Shown here: positions 1 to 12,080 of the stretch, one piece after another
Layout: each line of letters begins with the position of its first letter
How positions within the stretch are numbered: position 1 is the stretch's first letter
NCBI GenBank assembly: GCA_029531795.1
Contig: JAPEIS010000001.1
Span: 6,510,001-6,574,000 of the forward strand
DNA from: Sclerotinia nivalis
Lineage: Eukaryota > Ascomycota > Leotiomycetes > Helotiales > Sclerotiniaceae
Reading direction: 5' to 3'
Length of the DNA stretch: 64,000 nt
Translations under genes and position numbers: made by a program
Notes under the pieces: generated by a model
What the model saw: the letters and a program-made list of their open reading frames with translations, nothing else
Database searches by the model: none
Told to the model about the DNA's origin: nothing

Positions 1-1824
1 GGTTTTCATATACAAGGAATATAATGGTTTTAATAAATAAAGATTTGTTATTCATAAAATTGAATTATAATGACTTATATTTATCTATTCCTCGATTTAT
101 TTTTTTGCTTTTAGTATTCCTTCACAAACGATTTTTTGTAAAAATTAGTTTTTTCCTTATTCAGGACTTTCCTTGATTGAATTAAATATAAAAACAATCT
201 CTTTTAATTCAATATAGCTTTGTTATTATATTTAATTCAAATATTATTAATCTTATATCCAATTACCAATATATCCTTCTCGAAATCCATTATAACTATT
301 ATTAAACCTATTAACACCTCGGAAAACTGGGGCGGCAATATATTGAACAAAAGCCAAATTAATTGAAACAACAATATTATAATTGGAAAAGACATTAGTA
401 AAAGCTTATTTACCAGAAAAAAGATTACTATTGATATTATAAATGATATAATAATCAATTTAAAGATAACCAATCCTATTATAACAATTATAAAAAACTA
501 CAGGATTAAATTTCTTTTTCTTATTTTGCTGATTTTTTTCTTATTATCCCTTTTGTTTCATTATATCAAAGTCTATAGAATCATTATCATCAATAGCAAA
601 TACATTACCAGAATTTTTGTTATAATATTTGATATCACAAAGATTTTAATTCCAAATAAAGAATTTCTTTTGTCAATTATCAATATTATCGGCAGTGTAA
701 AGATTCGAATCATTAATGATTAAAATTCGGAAAAAAACAATAACCTTTTGTTTTATCACGTTAACAATCTTACAATCAGATTTGTAATAAGAATTAACCA
801 AATGAAATAACATAAAGAAAAAAACCGAAAAGGACTCTTTTGAATTCATAAAAAGTTTATCGAATTTGAATAAAGCTTCTCTTTCAATATCCACAGAGAT
901 ATATAATTTATCCAATTTGGCCAAAAACAAAATAACAAAATCGAAACAATTGAGATCATCAACAAATCTAATGATATTTGTAATATACTCTTATTATATT
1001 TGATTATTGAGAAAATTAATAACATAATTAAACTTTTTTTATTCGGAAATAAAGAATTGTAAATCAATTATCCAACAAAATTGTAAACCCAATTTCTAGG
1101 ATTGATAATCCTTTTGATAAACAAAAATATTAGATCTTTCATTTTTAAAAATAAACAAATCCTTCTAAATTTAACAAAGAATAATTAATTTCTAATCAAT
1201 AACAATATTACTAATATTCAACTAAATTTGTTTACCAGTTAAGATACAAAAAAGCCCAACATTTTCTGCTTTGAATTCCTTGATTTTATTTGTTTGAATA
1301 ACAATATAAATAATTTGAATAATAAAGCGATTTTCGATAACAGAAAAAATATAATTCAAATAAACAGTTTGTTCGTCAAAACCGATAACAAAGTTTGGCA
1401 TCACCAAAGTATCTAATTCTATTAGGATTTGTATAATAATAAACCATTAATCGAAGACTTATTGGATTCCAGTATAAACTCCTTCAATAGAAATAGAAAT
1501 TGCATTATTAGCAAATATAAAATCAGAAATTATTATAAAAATAATTACAATTGCATATACAAAATGTAATCATATAAAAGCAATCAAAAACAAACACAAA
1601 AGTCTACGAATAAATATAATCGTATAGAAACAATTAGAGATCAAAAGCTGCACAAAAGCAAATAAAAAAGCTATACAAAAACAGATAAGAAACACGATTG
1701 TACAAAAGCAAACAAATTACAATAGCACAAAAGTAATCGAAAACAAATACAGAAACCTACAAATGATTTGGCAAAACCAAATCACTTCGTAAAATAACAA
1801 AGCCTTTGAAAAAGTAATACAAAC
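1..1824 (-). pseudogene. gag region of a truncated Ty3/Gypsy element (RIP-degraded)
   Basis: This is the 5' internal part of a minus-strand Ty3/Gypsy element whose remainder lies outside the window. Bases 1-1,824 align end to end, in the same orientation, with 9,341-11,224 of the complete element at 4,631-11,387; the shared stretch that begins with ttttcatata is an easy anchor. Differences between the two copies are overwhelmingly transitions, and no long reading frame survives. By analogy with the complete copy it covers the 5' leader, gag and the approach to the protease domain. It is non-functional. Confidence 0.75.
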
Positions 1825-1987
1825 TATTACAACAAAAAAAAAGATATATATAAGATTGATCTATAATTGTACTACAAAAAGAGAAAGAAGATCAAGAAAA
1901 TGACCTGACTATATAGAAGTGAATATATGCATGTGTGCCTAAGGTACACATGATCACGTGCAGGTGAAGGGAGATGAACCCGTAACA
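1825..1987 (-). repeat. 5' LTR (163 bp) of the truncated Gypsy element
   Basis: On the minus strand it starts TGTTACGGGTTCATC and ends at the complement of tattac (consensus GTGATA). It has the same length as the LTRs at 4,631-4,793 and 11,225-11,387 and is clearly related to them. The bases just outside (attat, 1,988-1,992) would be one copy of the target duplication; the other is beyond the window. The element abuts the C-terminal end of a pogo transposase remnant, so it probably inserted into that transposon. Confidence 0.75.
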
Positions 1988-2021
1988 ATTATATAAATTT
2001 TAAACCTTAATAATTCAACAA

Positions 2022-3620
2022 CTATTCTACTTCAATACAATCGCTTATAGAATCTGTTTCATAATCATCATTAGAATCATTTTTATCAATTTCACAATCC
2101 CCAACTTCAATTTGCGCCTCCCGAATAACTTTAATCTCTACAAACTTCGAATTCAGGTTAATCTTAATTATCCTTCTTTTTTTGAGTATAATATACTTTA
2201 TTTTATATTTTAATTGCTTTATTCGATATTCTATTAATATAAATATATAATCCTTAGTATCAAATCCTTTTGAAATCTTTCGAAAAAGCAATCGACAAAT
2301 TGGAAGATTGATCTTTTTTTTTCGAGTTATAATATAAATATAATTTCGAATATCATTTGTTTTTTGAGGGGTTTTTTACTCAATAAAAGATGTCTCTCTA
2401 TTTCATTGAAGTGTAGAATTATCATTTGAAAAAGGATTTTGAATAATAATTTTCTTATTGTTATTCTCAAATAATAATTTGTTGAAAAGGGGTTTAATAC
2501 AATTTTGAAACTATAAATCTGAAACTTTCCACTCCTCCTTGATATTATAGATTATTAAATTCTTTATTCTTACTTTCTGATAGCATTTAAGAAAGCTACG
2601 TTTTCCAATTGATATAGAATCTGATATAGAACCTAATTTATTGAAGTGATACCTATATTCGTTTTTGAAAGGCGAGAATATCGATAAATCCAATGATTAT
2701 AATATATGTAATATATATAATGATAAAAATAAAAAGTGCATATTGTATTTGAAACATTTCATTATAAATTCAGTAGTTTTGTAATTTTCATAATCATTTA
2801 AAATAAGTAATCTAGTTTCCTTTGATTGGGAGAGGGCTATTTGAAATATAAAGATCTTTTTCAATTATTCAAGAGCTGTCTCATTAATTGTTTATTCATT
2901 TTCAGTTGCAATAAAGTTCCAATTTTTATATAGAATGAGATCTATAGAGAATCGTTGTTATTGGATTTTCGAATTTTTGTAAATAACAAAAAGAGAAAGG
3001 GCTTTACCAATTGCTGAAATATATTCAATAAAAGAAATCCAAACTCTTAAATCAAATTGTTTTTTTTGAATAAAACATTGTTAAAAGCTCCCTATTATTA
3101 ATCTATTAAAACCCTAACCTTCTATAATACCTACTTCATCTATATTCTATCTGTTTTCGGATTTGATATATTTAATATCAAGCAAATACAACTTTTCAAA
3201 TCATTTATGAATAATTTCACTAATTACATTTGAAATACAAACGAAATCGATCCTATATTGCCTTTTGATTCTAATTTTAGAATTCCTAACCAAAAAACTG
3301 TGTAACCACTTCTTTCCAAGTAATAGATTATCTCCTCTTATTTCGAAAAGATTTTCACTCATTTCCTTTATTTATCGATATATAAAACTAGTATTTAATG
3401 ATTCCTATACTAATATCCATTCTACTAGCCTTTTCTTCTAAATCAAAATTATCTTTTGTTAATTTTATACATCTTTTTTATGAAATAGATGATTATGGAT
3501 TCGATTTTGAAGTATAATACAAAGAACTCTATATTCTGAGCTAATCCGATATATAGATATACTATTTGCGATCACATCAAGGATTATAACAATATCATTT
3601 TCAGTATATAGATTCGGCAT
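2022..3620 (-). pseudogene. pogo-family (Tc1/mariner) transposase remnant
   Basis: This is the relic of a DDE transposase of the pogo/Fot type, reading right to left. From 3,620 the translation begins MPNLYTENDI and continues into a helix-turn-helix of psq type ending in LQNRIHNHLFHKK, the usual N-terminus of fungal pogo transposases. Around 2,550-2,693 the segment LDLSIFSPFKNEYR matches the 'QPLDVGVFGPLKRAY' landmark that follows the DDE catalytic core. The last frame (2,022-2,291) matches the usual basic and then acidic C-terminal tail (NSKFVEIKVIREAQIEVGD, ending CIEVE). Stops and frameshifts break the reading frame between these blocks. The family is known to move by cut-and-paste; this copy cannot. 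Confidence 0.8.
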
Positions 3621-3722
3621 CTTGTAAATAATAATATATTCAAATTTCAGATCAATTGATTGAATGATTGTTGAATTATTAAAGGTTGAATAAGGTAGAA
3701 TGCTCATAGCAATGAGTTTTTT

Positions 3723-3759
3723 GGGGTGGCCGAAAAGAGAGGGTGGCCGAAAAGTGGGG
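3723..3759 (-). repeat. terminal repeat of the pogo element, with an internally duplicated motif
   Basis: The motif GGGTGGCCGAAAAG occurs twice within 37 bp, followed by TGGGG and then TA, the standard pogo/Tc1 target dinucleotide. Read on the minus strand the element would begin CCCCACTTTTCGGCCACCC. It lies about 100 bp upstream of the transposase start, where the left terminal repeat belongs. The matching repeat at the other end is not visible and was probably lost when the Gypsy element at 1-1,987 landed. This stretch is much more GC-rich than its surroundings. Confidence 0.7.
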
Positions 3760-3761
3760 TA

Positions 3762-4625
3762 CTAGACTTATTCATTATACAAAACTATATTATTTATTTG
3801 TATACAAAGAATACAATTATTATAATTACAATTAAAACAAATCTGAAACTTTTCGATTTTGTTATTATAATAACAACTTTCATATATTAAATACAAAATA
3901 AAAGTAATTTTAATGATTCTTAAATTATAAATATTATACAGAATAACTATAAATAATTTGAATACCGAAATCAAGATATTTGGTAAATCAAAAATTTCCT
4001 GATTCAATTTTATAAAGTATTAATATACTGAAAACAAAATAAAAAGAATTATTTAGATACAAATATTAAGATTGAAAAGATATTTTGTTATATATCTTTT
4101 TAAAGAAATACTAATTCCCATTATAACTTTTATTGAATACAAAAATATAAATATCCATTATAAAAGTATTCATTAAATTATAAAAATATTTCTAAAAAAA
4201 AAAAAAACTAAATGATTCTTTATAAAATTAATAAATAACTAAACTTTTGATTATTATCAAATTACTTAATATTTCTAAAAAAAATTTAAGAAAAAATTTA
4301 AAAAGAAAATATATGATTTATACTGATATATTAATTGATATATTAGAACCAATAAAAAATAAAATATCAAATTCAATTTATAATATAAGAGAATTTATAA
4401 TATACAATAATTCAACAACTACTAATCCTCGAAAACTTGAAAATCATCGAATCTACTTTTTAACAATAATCTTATAAAATATTTATATAATCTCTACAAA
4501 CTTTAAAAGTAGATCTATTTAAAATAAAAAGTTTTTTATAAATAATTTTATTGATTAAAATCAATATCAAGAATATTACTATTTTGACTTTCTATTTTTA
4601 AGAACTAAAAAAATTATAAATTTTG
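3762..4625. other. AT-rich DNA without a recognisable gene
   Basis: The stretch is extremely AT-rich and lies between the pogo terminal repeat and the Gypsy target duplication. Short frames exist (for example 4,247-4,477) but have only low-complexity Lys/Asn/Ile composition and no domain I recognise. It is presumably host DNA or an older, fully decayed repeat. Confidence 0.5.
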
Positions 4626-4630
4626 AAAAG

Positions 4631-4793
4631 TATCACGGTGAGGGAAAAGGTATATGTAGGGTTGATCTATAGTTGTACTACGAGGATGGGAAGAAGATCA
4701 AGGAGGTGACCTGATTATATAGAAATGAATGTATATATGTGTGTTTAAGGTATACATGATTATATATAGATGAAAGGTGATGAATCTATAATA
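4631..4793 (-). repeat. 3' LTR of the 6.8-kb Gypsy element
   Basis: It is 163 bp, starting tatcacggtgaggg on the plus strand and ending tctataata, where the other LTR has cccgtaaca. The C-to-T changes are the RIP signature. It pairs with 11,225-11,387. Confidence 0.85.
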
Positions 4794-7199
4794 ATATCCT
4801 TTTTTTAAGAAATCCATTTGATTTCAAATAGATGTTAGAAAATAAAGAAAAGTAAAGAAAAAATATAGATTATTTTCCTCAAATAAATCTTCGAACAAAA
4901 ATGTATGATATCCTTTGATAATGTTATATCCCTCAATATACGATATCCCAAACGTTATATCCCTAAATATTATATCCTATAATATACCTTTAAACGAAAT
5001 GAACAATTTTGATACGAATGGATCTTTGTAGAATAGATATAGTAATTATATCGTATGACTCTAATTGCAAATTCTGTAGTTCCGGTTGCAATATAGTAGT
5101 ATCGGGATACTTTAGGATCTAAACTAACAGCCCTGATTTTTTTGAATGAAAACAATAATATTTGATAAAAATCTTTTTATTATTTTTTAAATTATTAATC
5201 GGTTATTAAATTGGTGTGTAGTATTTTTATTTGATTAAATAATGATAATCATTTTTATTATAATTATTTAGAACTTCTTCAAATATTTATTTTTGAATAA
5301 ACTTATTTTTATTGTTATTCTATTTCAAAACTTTATTCTATATAATCAGGGATTCTGATTTGTTAATTGTTGTTTGAGCCAAAAAATGAAAATTAGTATA
5401 AATTGGAAATAAAAGAGAATAATAAAAAACAAAAAAGATTTTAATGTTTTTAGATAATTGAACAAAATAAGTACAAAAGTAAATCTTGATAATTTTGTAA
5501 AAATTGATTCATTTATTATTTAGTTTTTTTGTTTTATATAAAATCTTTATATTCGATAGATAAGGTTTATTAAACTCAATATCTAGGTATAGATTAAAAT
5601 TATAATTAACAAAGAAAAGCGAATAATTAGTCGTTTTAGAAATTATATTATTGAATACAAACTCGATTAAAAGTAATCAATCCAATTAATCGTTTTGATG
5701 ATAATTAATAAAAGCTTATAAATACTATTTTAGAATTGAATTAATATATTTGATTTAATTATCTATTTGAAAATGAAAAGTTAAAGAGTATTTTAAGATA
5801 ATTTCTAATTGCTCCAAAAATTGTAATTAGAATTCTAATACGAATTGTATTTCTCGATCGGAAATGATATTATCCAAAAGTCTATAAAATATATAAATAT
5901 AATTGATAAAGATATCGATTAGTTTCTTTATTGTTAGTATATATATATCAATAAAATATTTCATTTTGGTTAGTTTATAGATTATTATCAAAATATATTT
6001 ATAAATAAAATTATAATAAATGTAATCTAGAAACGATATAATATAATCGATTAAGATATCAGATTATATATGAAAAGGGATAGACAACGATTTCAAAAAT
6101 CCAGGAGATGTCGATTTAAACGATTTAATACAAATACAAAGTTTGCAAATCTTTATATAGGATGCGATTTCTAAATATATATTAAACCATTAGTATATAT
6201 AAGAGATAAAATCGATTATTTTAATTTGATTAGAATAACCAATAGAACTAGAAAAATGAATTCGATAGATAATTTGGAACTTGAATTTATCGTTTGGTAA
6301 AATTTAAAGCTTATCCTAATAGTAAATTCTATTATTTCGAATCGAATAATTCTATATAACAATCTAAAAAATCTTATAATATTTTTTTAGTTATTTAATT
6401 ACTGATAGATTATTAAAAATAAAAATGAATTGATTTATAATATTGGATCTAGTATATATTGTATTGATTAGGGTATCAATTGATTGATTATAAAATAATA
6501 ATATTATTTTTATTAGTATCAAATTGATATATTTAATCAAATCCTTATAAAGATTGATATCAAAACGGTTTTGGGGGAGGATAATACATTCTCGATTTTT
6601 TAGATGTTTATCGTTTGGATTAGAATGATATAATTGATCTTTATATTTTCTATTTAGTATATTTAATCGAATAGTTTTGTTTTTTGATTGATAGATTATG
6701 CGGAAATTATATTGAAATAGAAATTCGGATCATTACATTTGTTATTGATTGAGAGTCTTTGTGGTTATAAAATATTCGAGGTTTTTATAATCAATAAGAA
6801 TCTCGAACTTTTCTTGTGAATTTTGGAGTTCCAAATATTATTCTTTTATTGTTTTAATAATAGCAAATAGTTCTTTATTGTAGATCTTATAATTGCATTT
6901 TGTTACTATATGTTTAAATAAAAAGTACGCAATTGAATGCAAGATATTATTATCATTGTATTATAAGAAAATTTCTTTTGAAATCCAATTGGAAGTATCA
7001 ATTTCCAAAACAGTTTTCTGTTTGTAATCAAAGTATACCAAAACCAATGCTATTATAAAAGTCCTTTTTAAAGTATCAAAAGCTTTTGTATGATTTATGA
7101 TCCAATCCTATATAATATTCTTTTATAAAAGATTATTGAAAGGGTAACAAATCTTTGAAAAATCTTTTATAAAATATTAATAGAAATTAATGAAATTAA
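4794..7199 (-). pseudogene. 3' half of pol (RNase H, integrase, chromodomain region), unreadable
   Basis: By position this should encode the RNase H, integrase and tail of the Gypsy polyprotein on the minus strand. RIP has converted so many codons that I cannot trace these domains. No frame longer than about 60 codons remains. The assignment rests on element order, not on motifs. Confidence 0.45.
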
Positions 7200-7790
7200 G
7201 AAATCGTTATAAATCCTTTATATACAAAAATAACTTTTAAGATATAATAACTATGATTTTTTTTTAATCTATTTCGATATTCTCGATTGTAATAATAAGA
7301 TCCAAATATTTTGTTTTTGTGATTTCGAATTTGTATTTATTAATATTAATTTGTAATCTAGTATTTATTAGTTTTTGAATTATTTAACAAATATACTTTT
7401 TATATTTTATAGAATTATTAAAATAAATTAAAATATTATCGAGATATATAATATAATATTTGTTTAATTCGTTGAAAAGTATATAATTGATATAATATTG
7501 GAATGATATAGGTATATTATAAAGATTGAAAAATATAACTAAAGATTTAAAAAAACCAAAACGAATAATGAATGTAGTTTTCTATTTATTTTTTTCGGTG
7601 ATTTGTAATTTATTGAACATTACAATAATATCAAATTTGATATAAATTTTTGTATTGTAGAAAACGTTTAGTATTTTATGAATAATAAATAATAGATAAT
7701 GATTCTTTATAATAACGTTATTGAATCCTTGATAATCTTGATAGATACAGATTCCCTTTTTAGATTTAATAATCAATAACAAAAGGGAAG
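7200..7790 (-). pseudogene. Ty3/Gypsy reverse transcriptase fragment
   Basis: The minus frame at 7,582-7,782 contains YQDYQGFNNVIIKNHYLL and then IKFDIIVMFNKLQI, matching the family pattern 'DYRGLNN.TIKNRYPLP...FTK.DL..A(Y/F)..I'. Further on (about 7,425-7,460) the catalytic YLDD box reads YLDNILIYF, so the second aspartate has become asparagine, a single RIP-type change that would abolish activity. Several stops lie between the blocks. Confidence 0.8.
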
Positions 7791-9138
7791 TGTATTACGA
7801 TTTCGATTCCCGAATAAATTTTTTGGAGAGATTATCATTGAATCATTTATATATTATTATTAATTCCATTAACAATAAAAAGCAATTTTTGAAGTAAGGT
7901 GGTTCTTTATTAGGTATCAATTCAATTTTGTAATTTTAGATTCGATGAAATAATAGTTTATTTGTATAATATAGAAGAAAAACAAAAAGTTTATTTTGTA
8001 ATTATATAGGAAGCTTTTGTTATATTTGATCGTTATTGAAAAAAGATTTGCTGGTTAAAAATTTGTCGATATTAATTTCAGAGATCTTTTGCAGATAGAG
8101 CGGCTTATAGCAATTATATACAAAATCATGAAGTTGCAATAGAATTCTAAAGAGCATTTTTGTTATATCATTTTGCCCTTATAAAATCAATTGAAAATCC
8201 TTTTTTGTGAATATCAAGAACAATATAATTTATCGCAAATGATTTTATTCAATAGCTTTCTGTACAATATCCAATTCATTCTATATCAACTGAATAACCC
8301 GAACGTTATCTTATTAATAAAACAAAACAAAGTTAGAAGTTTGTAATCAACAAATATCATTTATATTTGAACTTGTATTTTTGTAGATAAATATAAAGAG
8401 TTTTTTAATAGAAAATAAAAATAAACGGTTTTTTGCAACCTTCAAAATCGATTTTGGATATAAATAATTGGAAATCATCTATATCTGATTATTTGATTCT
8501 TTGTAATGCTTTATTCGATAATGATTTATATTAAATGTCAAACCTTATTGAAATTCGAGGTCAATAGAAGAATCGTTAGATTGTAATATATAATCCTTAT
8601 TTGATATCTTTTCGATAAAAAGTTTTTTATAAAAAGCTTTTTTAAAAGCAAAAGATATTTGAATAGATAAACAATCGATATCATCCTTTAGACAATCCTC
8701 GATGTATAGAAAACGGTATTTAGTGGCTCTGCTTGGCAAAGAGTTATAAAAGACTTTTTGAGGAACAGAAAGTATTTGAATAAATAAAGAATCGATATCA
8801 TTTTCTAAACAATCTTTGATATAGAGAAAGCGATACTTATAAACTATATATTTAATTTTTATATCAGAATCGGTAAGGAATTTATTTAAAGGTTCGATAG
8901 TATCGATAACTTATTGTAAAATAACTTTTGTTAGGTTCTTTTGTTCCTTAACCGGAAATAGAATTGTTGATACAATAATTGGTTCTGAATTATAATATAC
9001 TGAGCAATTGGAAATACAATAGTTTGAAAAGAATATTAAATTCATCTCCATCCAATTAATAATAGGATTGTGATATTGCAATTACGGTAAACTAAAGATT
9101 AATAATATCTCTGATGAAAACTGGATGATATAAAAAGA

Positions 9139-9426
9139 TCAATATTTATAATGATTTTTTATAACGATTTCTATTACAAAATATTCTATAATTCTATCAG
9201 CGATTTTTCTATTAGCAAATCGAAACCTGCGAGGATAAGGTAAGAATTGTATTTTAATGTTGTATTTGAGGACAAAAGAACGATCAGCGAAGGTTTCTCC
9301 AGAACATTTATTATCAATGAGATTTGTAATAGTAAAAGAGTTTTCATATATAGGAAATATAATGGTTTTAATAAATAGAGATTTGCTATTTATAGAGTTG
9401 AATTGCAATGGCTTATATTTATCCAT
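9139..9426 (-). pseudogene. Gypsy aspartic protease domain fragment
   Basis: The translation includes KSLFIKTIIFPIY, then LIDNKCSGETFADRSFV. This matches the retropepsin block LIDSGCSG found in related elements, here with the active-site serine/glycine context changed (DNK instead of DSG). The same block, also decayed, is present in element B around 57,590-57,900. It lies upstream of the reverse transcriptase in element order, as expected for Gypsy. Confidence 0.7.
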
Positions 9427-10069
9427 TCTTCGATTTACCTTTTTGCTTTTAGTATTCTTCTACAAATGATTTTTTGCAAAGATTAGTCTTTTCCTTATTC
9501 GGGATTTTCCTTGATTGAATTGGATATAAAGATAACCTTTTCTAATTCGATATAATCTTGCTATTGTATTTGATTCAGATATTGTTGATCTTGTATCCAA
9601 TTATTAGTATATCCTTCTCGAAATCCATTGCAACTATTGTTAAATCTATTAACGTTTCGGAAAGTCAAGACGGCAATATGTTGAATAAAGATTAGATTAG
9701 TTGGGGTAGTAGTATTATAATTGAAAAAGACATTAACAAAAGCTTATTTGCTGGGAAGAAGATTATTGTTGATATTATAAATGGTGTGATAATCAATTTG
9801 AAGATAATCGATCTTATTATAATAATTATAAAAAACTGTAGGATTAAATTTTTTTTATTTATTTTGTTAATTCTTTTGTTGTTGTTTTTTTTGTTTTATT
9901 ATATCAAAATCTATAAGGTTATTATTATTAGTAATAAATATATTATTAGAATTTTTGTTATAATATTCGATATTATAAAGATTCTGATTCCAAATAAAGA
10001 ATTTTTTTTGTTAATTATCAATATCATTAGTAATGCCGGGGTTCGAATTATCAATGATTAAAGTTCGAA

Positions 10070-10087
10070 GGGGGGGGGGGGGGGGGG
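10070..10087. repeat. uninterrupted run of 18 G
   Basis: A pure G tract sits inside the decayed gag of the Gypsy element in otherwise very AT-rich DNA. The corresponding place in the other copy (about 729-740) reads ggaaaaaaacaa. The tract could fold as a G-quadruplex, or it could be a length-unstable or assembly-sensitive site. Confidence 0.9.
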
Positions 10088-10894
10088 TAATCTTCTGTTT
10101 CATTGTATTAACAATCTCGTGATCAGATTTGTAACAAGAATTAATAAAATGAAATAATATAAAAAAGAAAACCGAAAAGGACTTTTTTGGATTTATAAAA
10201 AGTTTATCGAATTTGAATGAAGTTTTTTTTTCAATATTTATAGAGATATATAATTTGTTCAATTTGATTAAAAACGAAGCAGCAAAATCGAAACAAATAG
10301 AATTGTCAACAAATCTAATAATATTCGTGATACACTTTTGTTGTATTTGATTATCGAGAAAACTAATAATATAATTAATCTTCTTTTATTCAAAAACAAA
10401 GAATTATGAATCGATTATTTAATAGAATTGCAAACCCAATTTCCAGAACTAATAGTTTTTTTGACGAACAAGAATATTAAATCTTTCGTCTTTAAAAACA
10501 AATAGGTCCTTTTGAATTTGATAAAGAATGATCGGTTTCTGATTAATAGCAACACCATCAACATCCAATTGAATTTGTTTGCTGATTAGAATACAAAAAA
10601 GCCCAACATTTTCCGCTTTGAATTCCTCGATCTTATTTGTTTAAATAGCAATATGGATAGTTTGAATGATAAAGCAATCTTTGATGATAAAGAAAACATA
10701 ATTCAGATAAACAGTTTGTTCGTTAAGATCGATAATAAGATTTGGCGTCACCGAAGTATCCAATTCTGTTAGGATTTGTATAATAATAGATTATTAACCG
10801 AAGATTCATTGGATTTCGGTACGAATTCCCTCGATAAAAGTAGGAGTTGTATCATCAACAGATATAAAACTAGAAGTTATTATAAAAAGAATTG

Positions 10895-11170
10895 CAATTG
10901 TACAAAAATAATTGATAAAGAAATTGCAACTACACAAAAGCAATCAATAAAGAAAATACAATTACACAAAAGCAACTCACATACAAAATACGATTGTATA
11001 AAAGCAATCAAAAACAGATATAGAAGTCTACGAATAAATATAATCATACAGAAGCAATCAGAGATCAAAAGCTGCACAAAAGCGATAAAAAACACAACTA
11101 CACAAAAGCAGACGAATTACAACAACGCAAAAGTAATCAAAAATAGATACAAAAGCCTACAGATGATTTA
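10895..11170. repeat. degenerate tandem repeats in the Gypsy 5' leader
   Basis: A unit close to ACACAAAAGCAATCAAAAA recurs many times with spacers such as gatacaaaagcctacgaat. The same array is present in the other copy at about 1,560-1,775. It lies just inside the 5' LTR, where a primer-binding site and packaging signals would sit. A plus-strand open frame over it (10,776-11,171) is a consequence of the repeat, not a gene. Confidence 0.6.
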
Positions 11171-11224
11171 ACAAGACCAAATCACTTCGTAAAGTAACGG
11201 AGCCTTTGAAAGGGTAATACAAAT

Positions 11225-11387
11225 TATCACAGTAAAGGAAAAGGTATATATAGGGTTAATCTATAATTATATTACGAGGATAAAAAGAAGGTCAAGGAGA
11301 TGACCTGACTATATAGAAGTGAGCGCATGCATATATGCCTAAGGCACACATGATCACGTGCAGATGAAGGGTGATGAACCCGTAACA
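11225..11387 (-). repeat. 5' LTR of the 6.8-kb Gypsy element
   Basis: It is 163 bp and starts TGTTACGGGTTCATCACCC on the minus strand, ending ...CTGTGATA. It pairs with 4,631-4,793 and is followed by the AAAAG duplication at 11,388. Confidence 0.85.
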
Positions 11388-11640
11388 AAAAGGAAATAAA
11401 GAAAGAACTAATAAAAAAACAAAAACTTTTTAGAATTCAACAAAAACAAAAAGCTAAAGAAATATAATATCAATCAAAGAAAGTTAATAATACTAAAGGT
11501 AATATTAAATATTATAAAACTAAAAAAAAGTAATATAATTATCAAATAAATTAATAATTCAATTCTTTTTATATTACCAAATCTTACTTATATATTCTAG
11601 TAAATTTTTTTTCTTTTTTCTTATATTACTTTCTTATTAC

Positions 11641-11760
11641 TTTCTTATCATTCTAATTATCTTAATTATCCTAATTATCTTAACTATCCTAATCATCTTT
11701 ACTAATCTTATTATCCTTATCAATTTTATCATCTTTACTATTTTTATTATTTAATATCGA
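11641..11760. repeat. tandem array of ~9-10-bp units (CTAATTATC-like)
   Basis: The sequence repeats variants of taattatcc/taattatct about ten times. No gene is visible in the surrounding 11,393-11,923. The array could be part of an old element or a minisatellite. Confidence 0.6.
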
Positions 11761-11923
11761 TTGAAACTTTATTATTATATAATTATACTATAATCGTAAT
11801 TGTTTGTCTATTATATCATTATTATCATTGATATCAAAAGTTAATATATTTTTGCAAATATTATATAAATATACCAAAAGTATATAAAGCAACAAATAAT
11901 ATCATTAATACTTATAATACTAA

Positions 11924-12052
11924 TTGATATCGTTTTGATATCTCATATTAATTCTATTGATACATTTTGATATCGTTTTAATACTTTATATTAATTTTAT
12001 TAATATATTCTGATATCGTTTTAATACCTTATATTAATTCTATTGATATCGA
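11924..12052. repeat. 43-bp tandem repeat, three copies
   Basis: Three units of about 43 bp each begin ttgatatcgtttt or ctgatatcgtttt and end attgatac/aatatatt. The units differ mainly by transitions, so they have been mutated after duplication. Confidence 0.7.
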
Positions 12053-12080
12053 TCGATAGACAATCGATACCAAAAGAATT

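Larger units (their letters stand above)
9427..11224 (-). pseudogene. gag and 5' leader of the 6.8-kb Gypsy element
   Basis: The region lies between the 5' LTR and the protease. Short gag-like frames remain (for example 10,011-10,262, with a run of prolines encoded by the poly-C strand of the G18 tract). It aligns throughout with 1-1,824. No zinc knuckle is readable. Confidence 0.55.
4631..11387 (-). mobile_element. complete but RIP-degraded Ty3/Gypsy retrotransposon, 6,757 bp
   Basis: The element is bounded by two 163-bp LTRs (4,631-4,793 and 11,225-11,387) and flanked by the 5-bp target duplication AAAAG (4,626-4,630 and 11,388-11,392). In minus-strand order the body has the 5' LTR, a repeat-rich leader, gag, aspartic protease (about 9,426-9,139), reverse transcriptase (about 7,790-7,200) and the 3' LTR. 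Protease and reverse transcriptase are recognisable only as fragments broken by stops. The protease and gag are related to element B at 42-62 kb. LTR ends are TGTTAC...GTGATA rather than the usual TG...CA. Confidence 0.85.

Noticed and set aside
10776..11171. 131-codon plus-strand frame
   Set aside because: It runs through the degenerate tandem repeats of a minus-strand element and repeats the same residues. It is a by-product of the array.
11650..11760. Possible CRISPR-like or telomeric array
   Set aside because: Units are 9-10 bp, degenerate and without spacers, and they do not match the TTAGGG-type telomere repeat.
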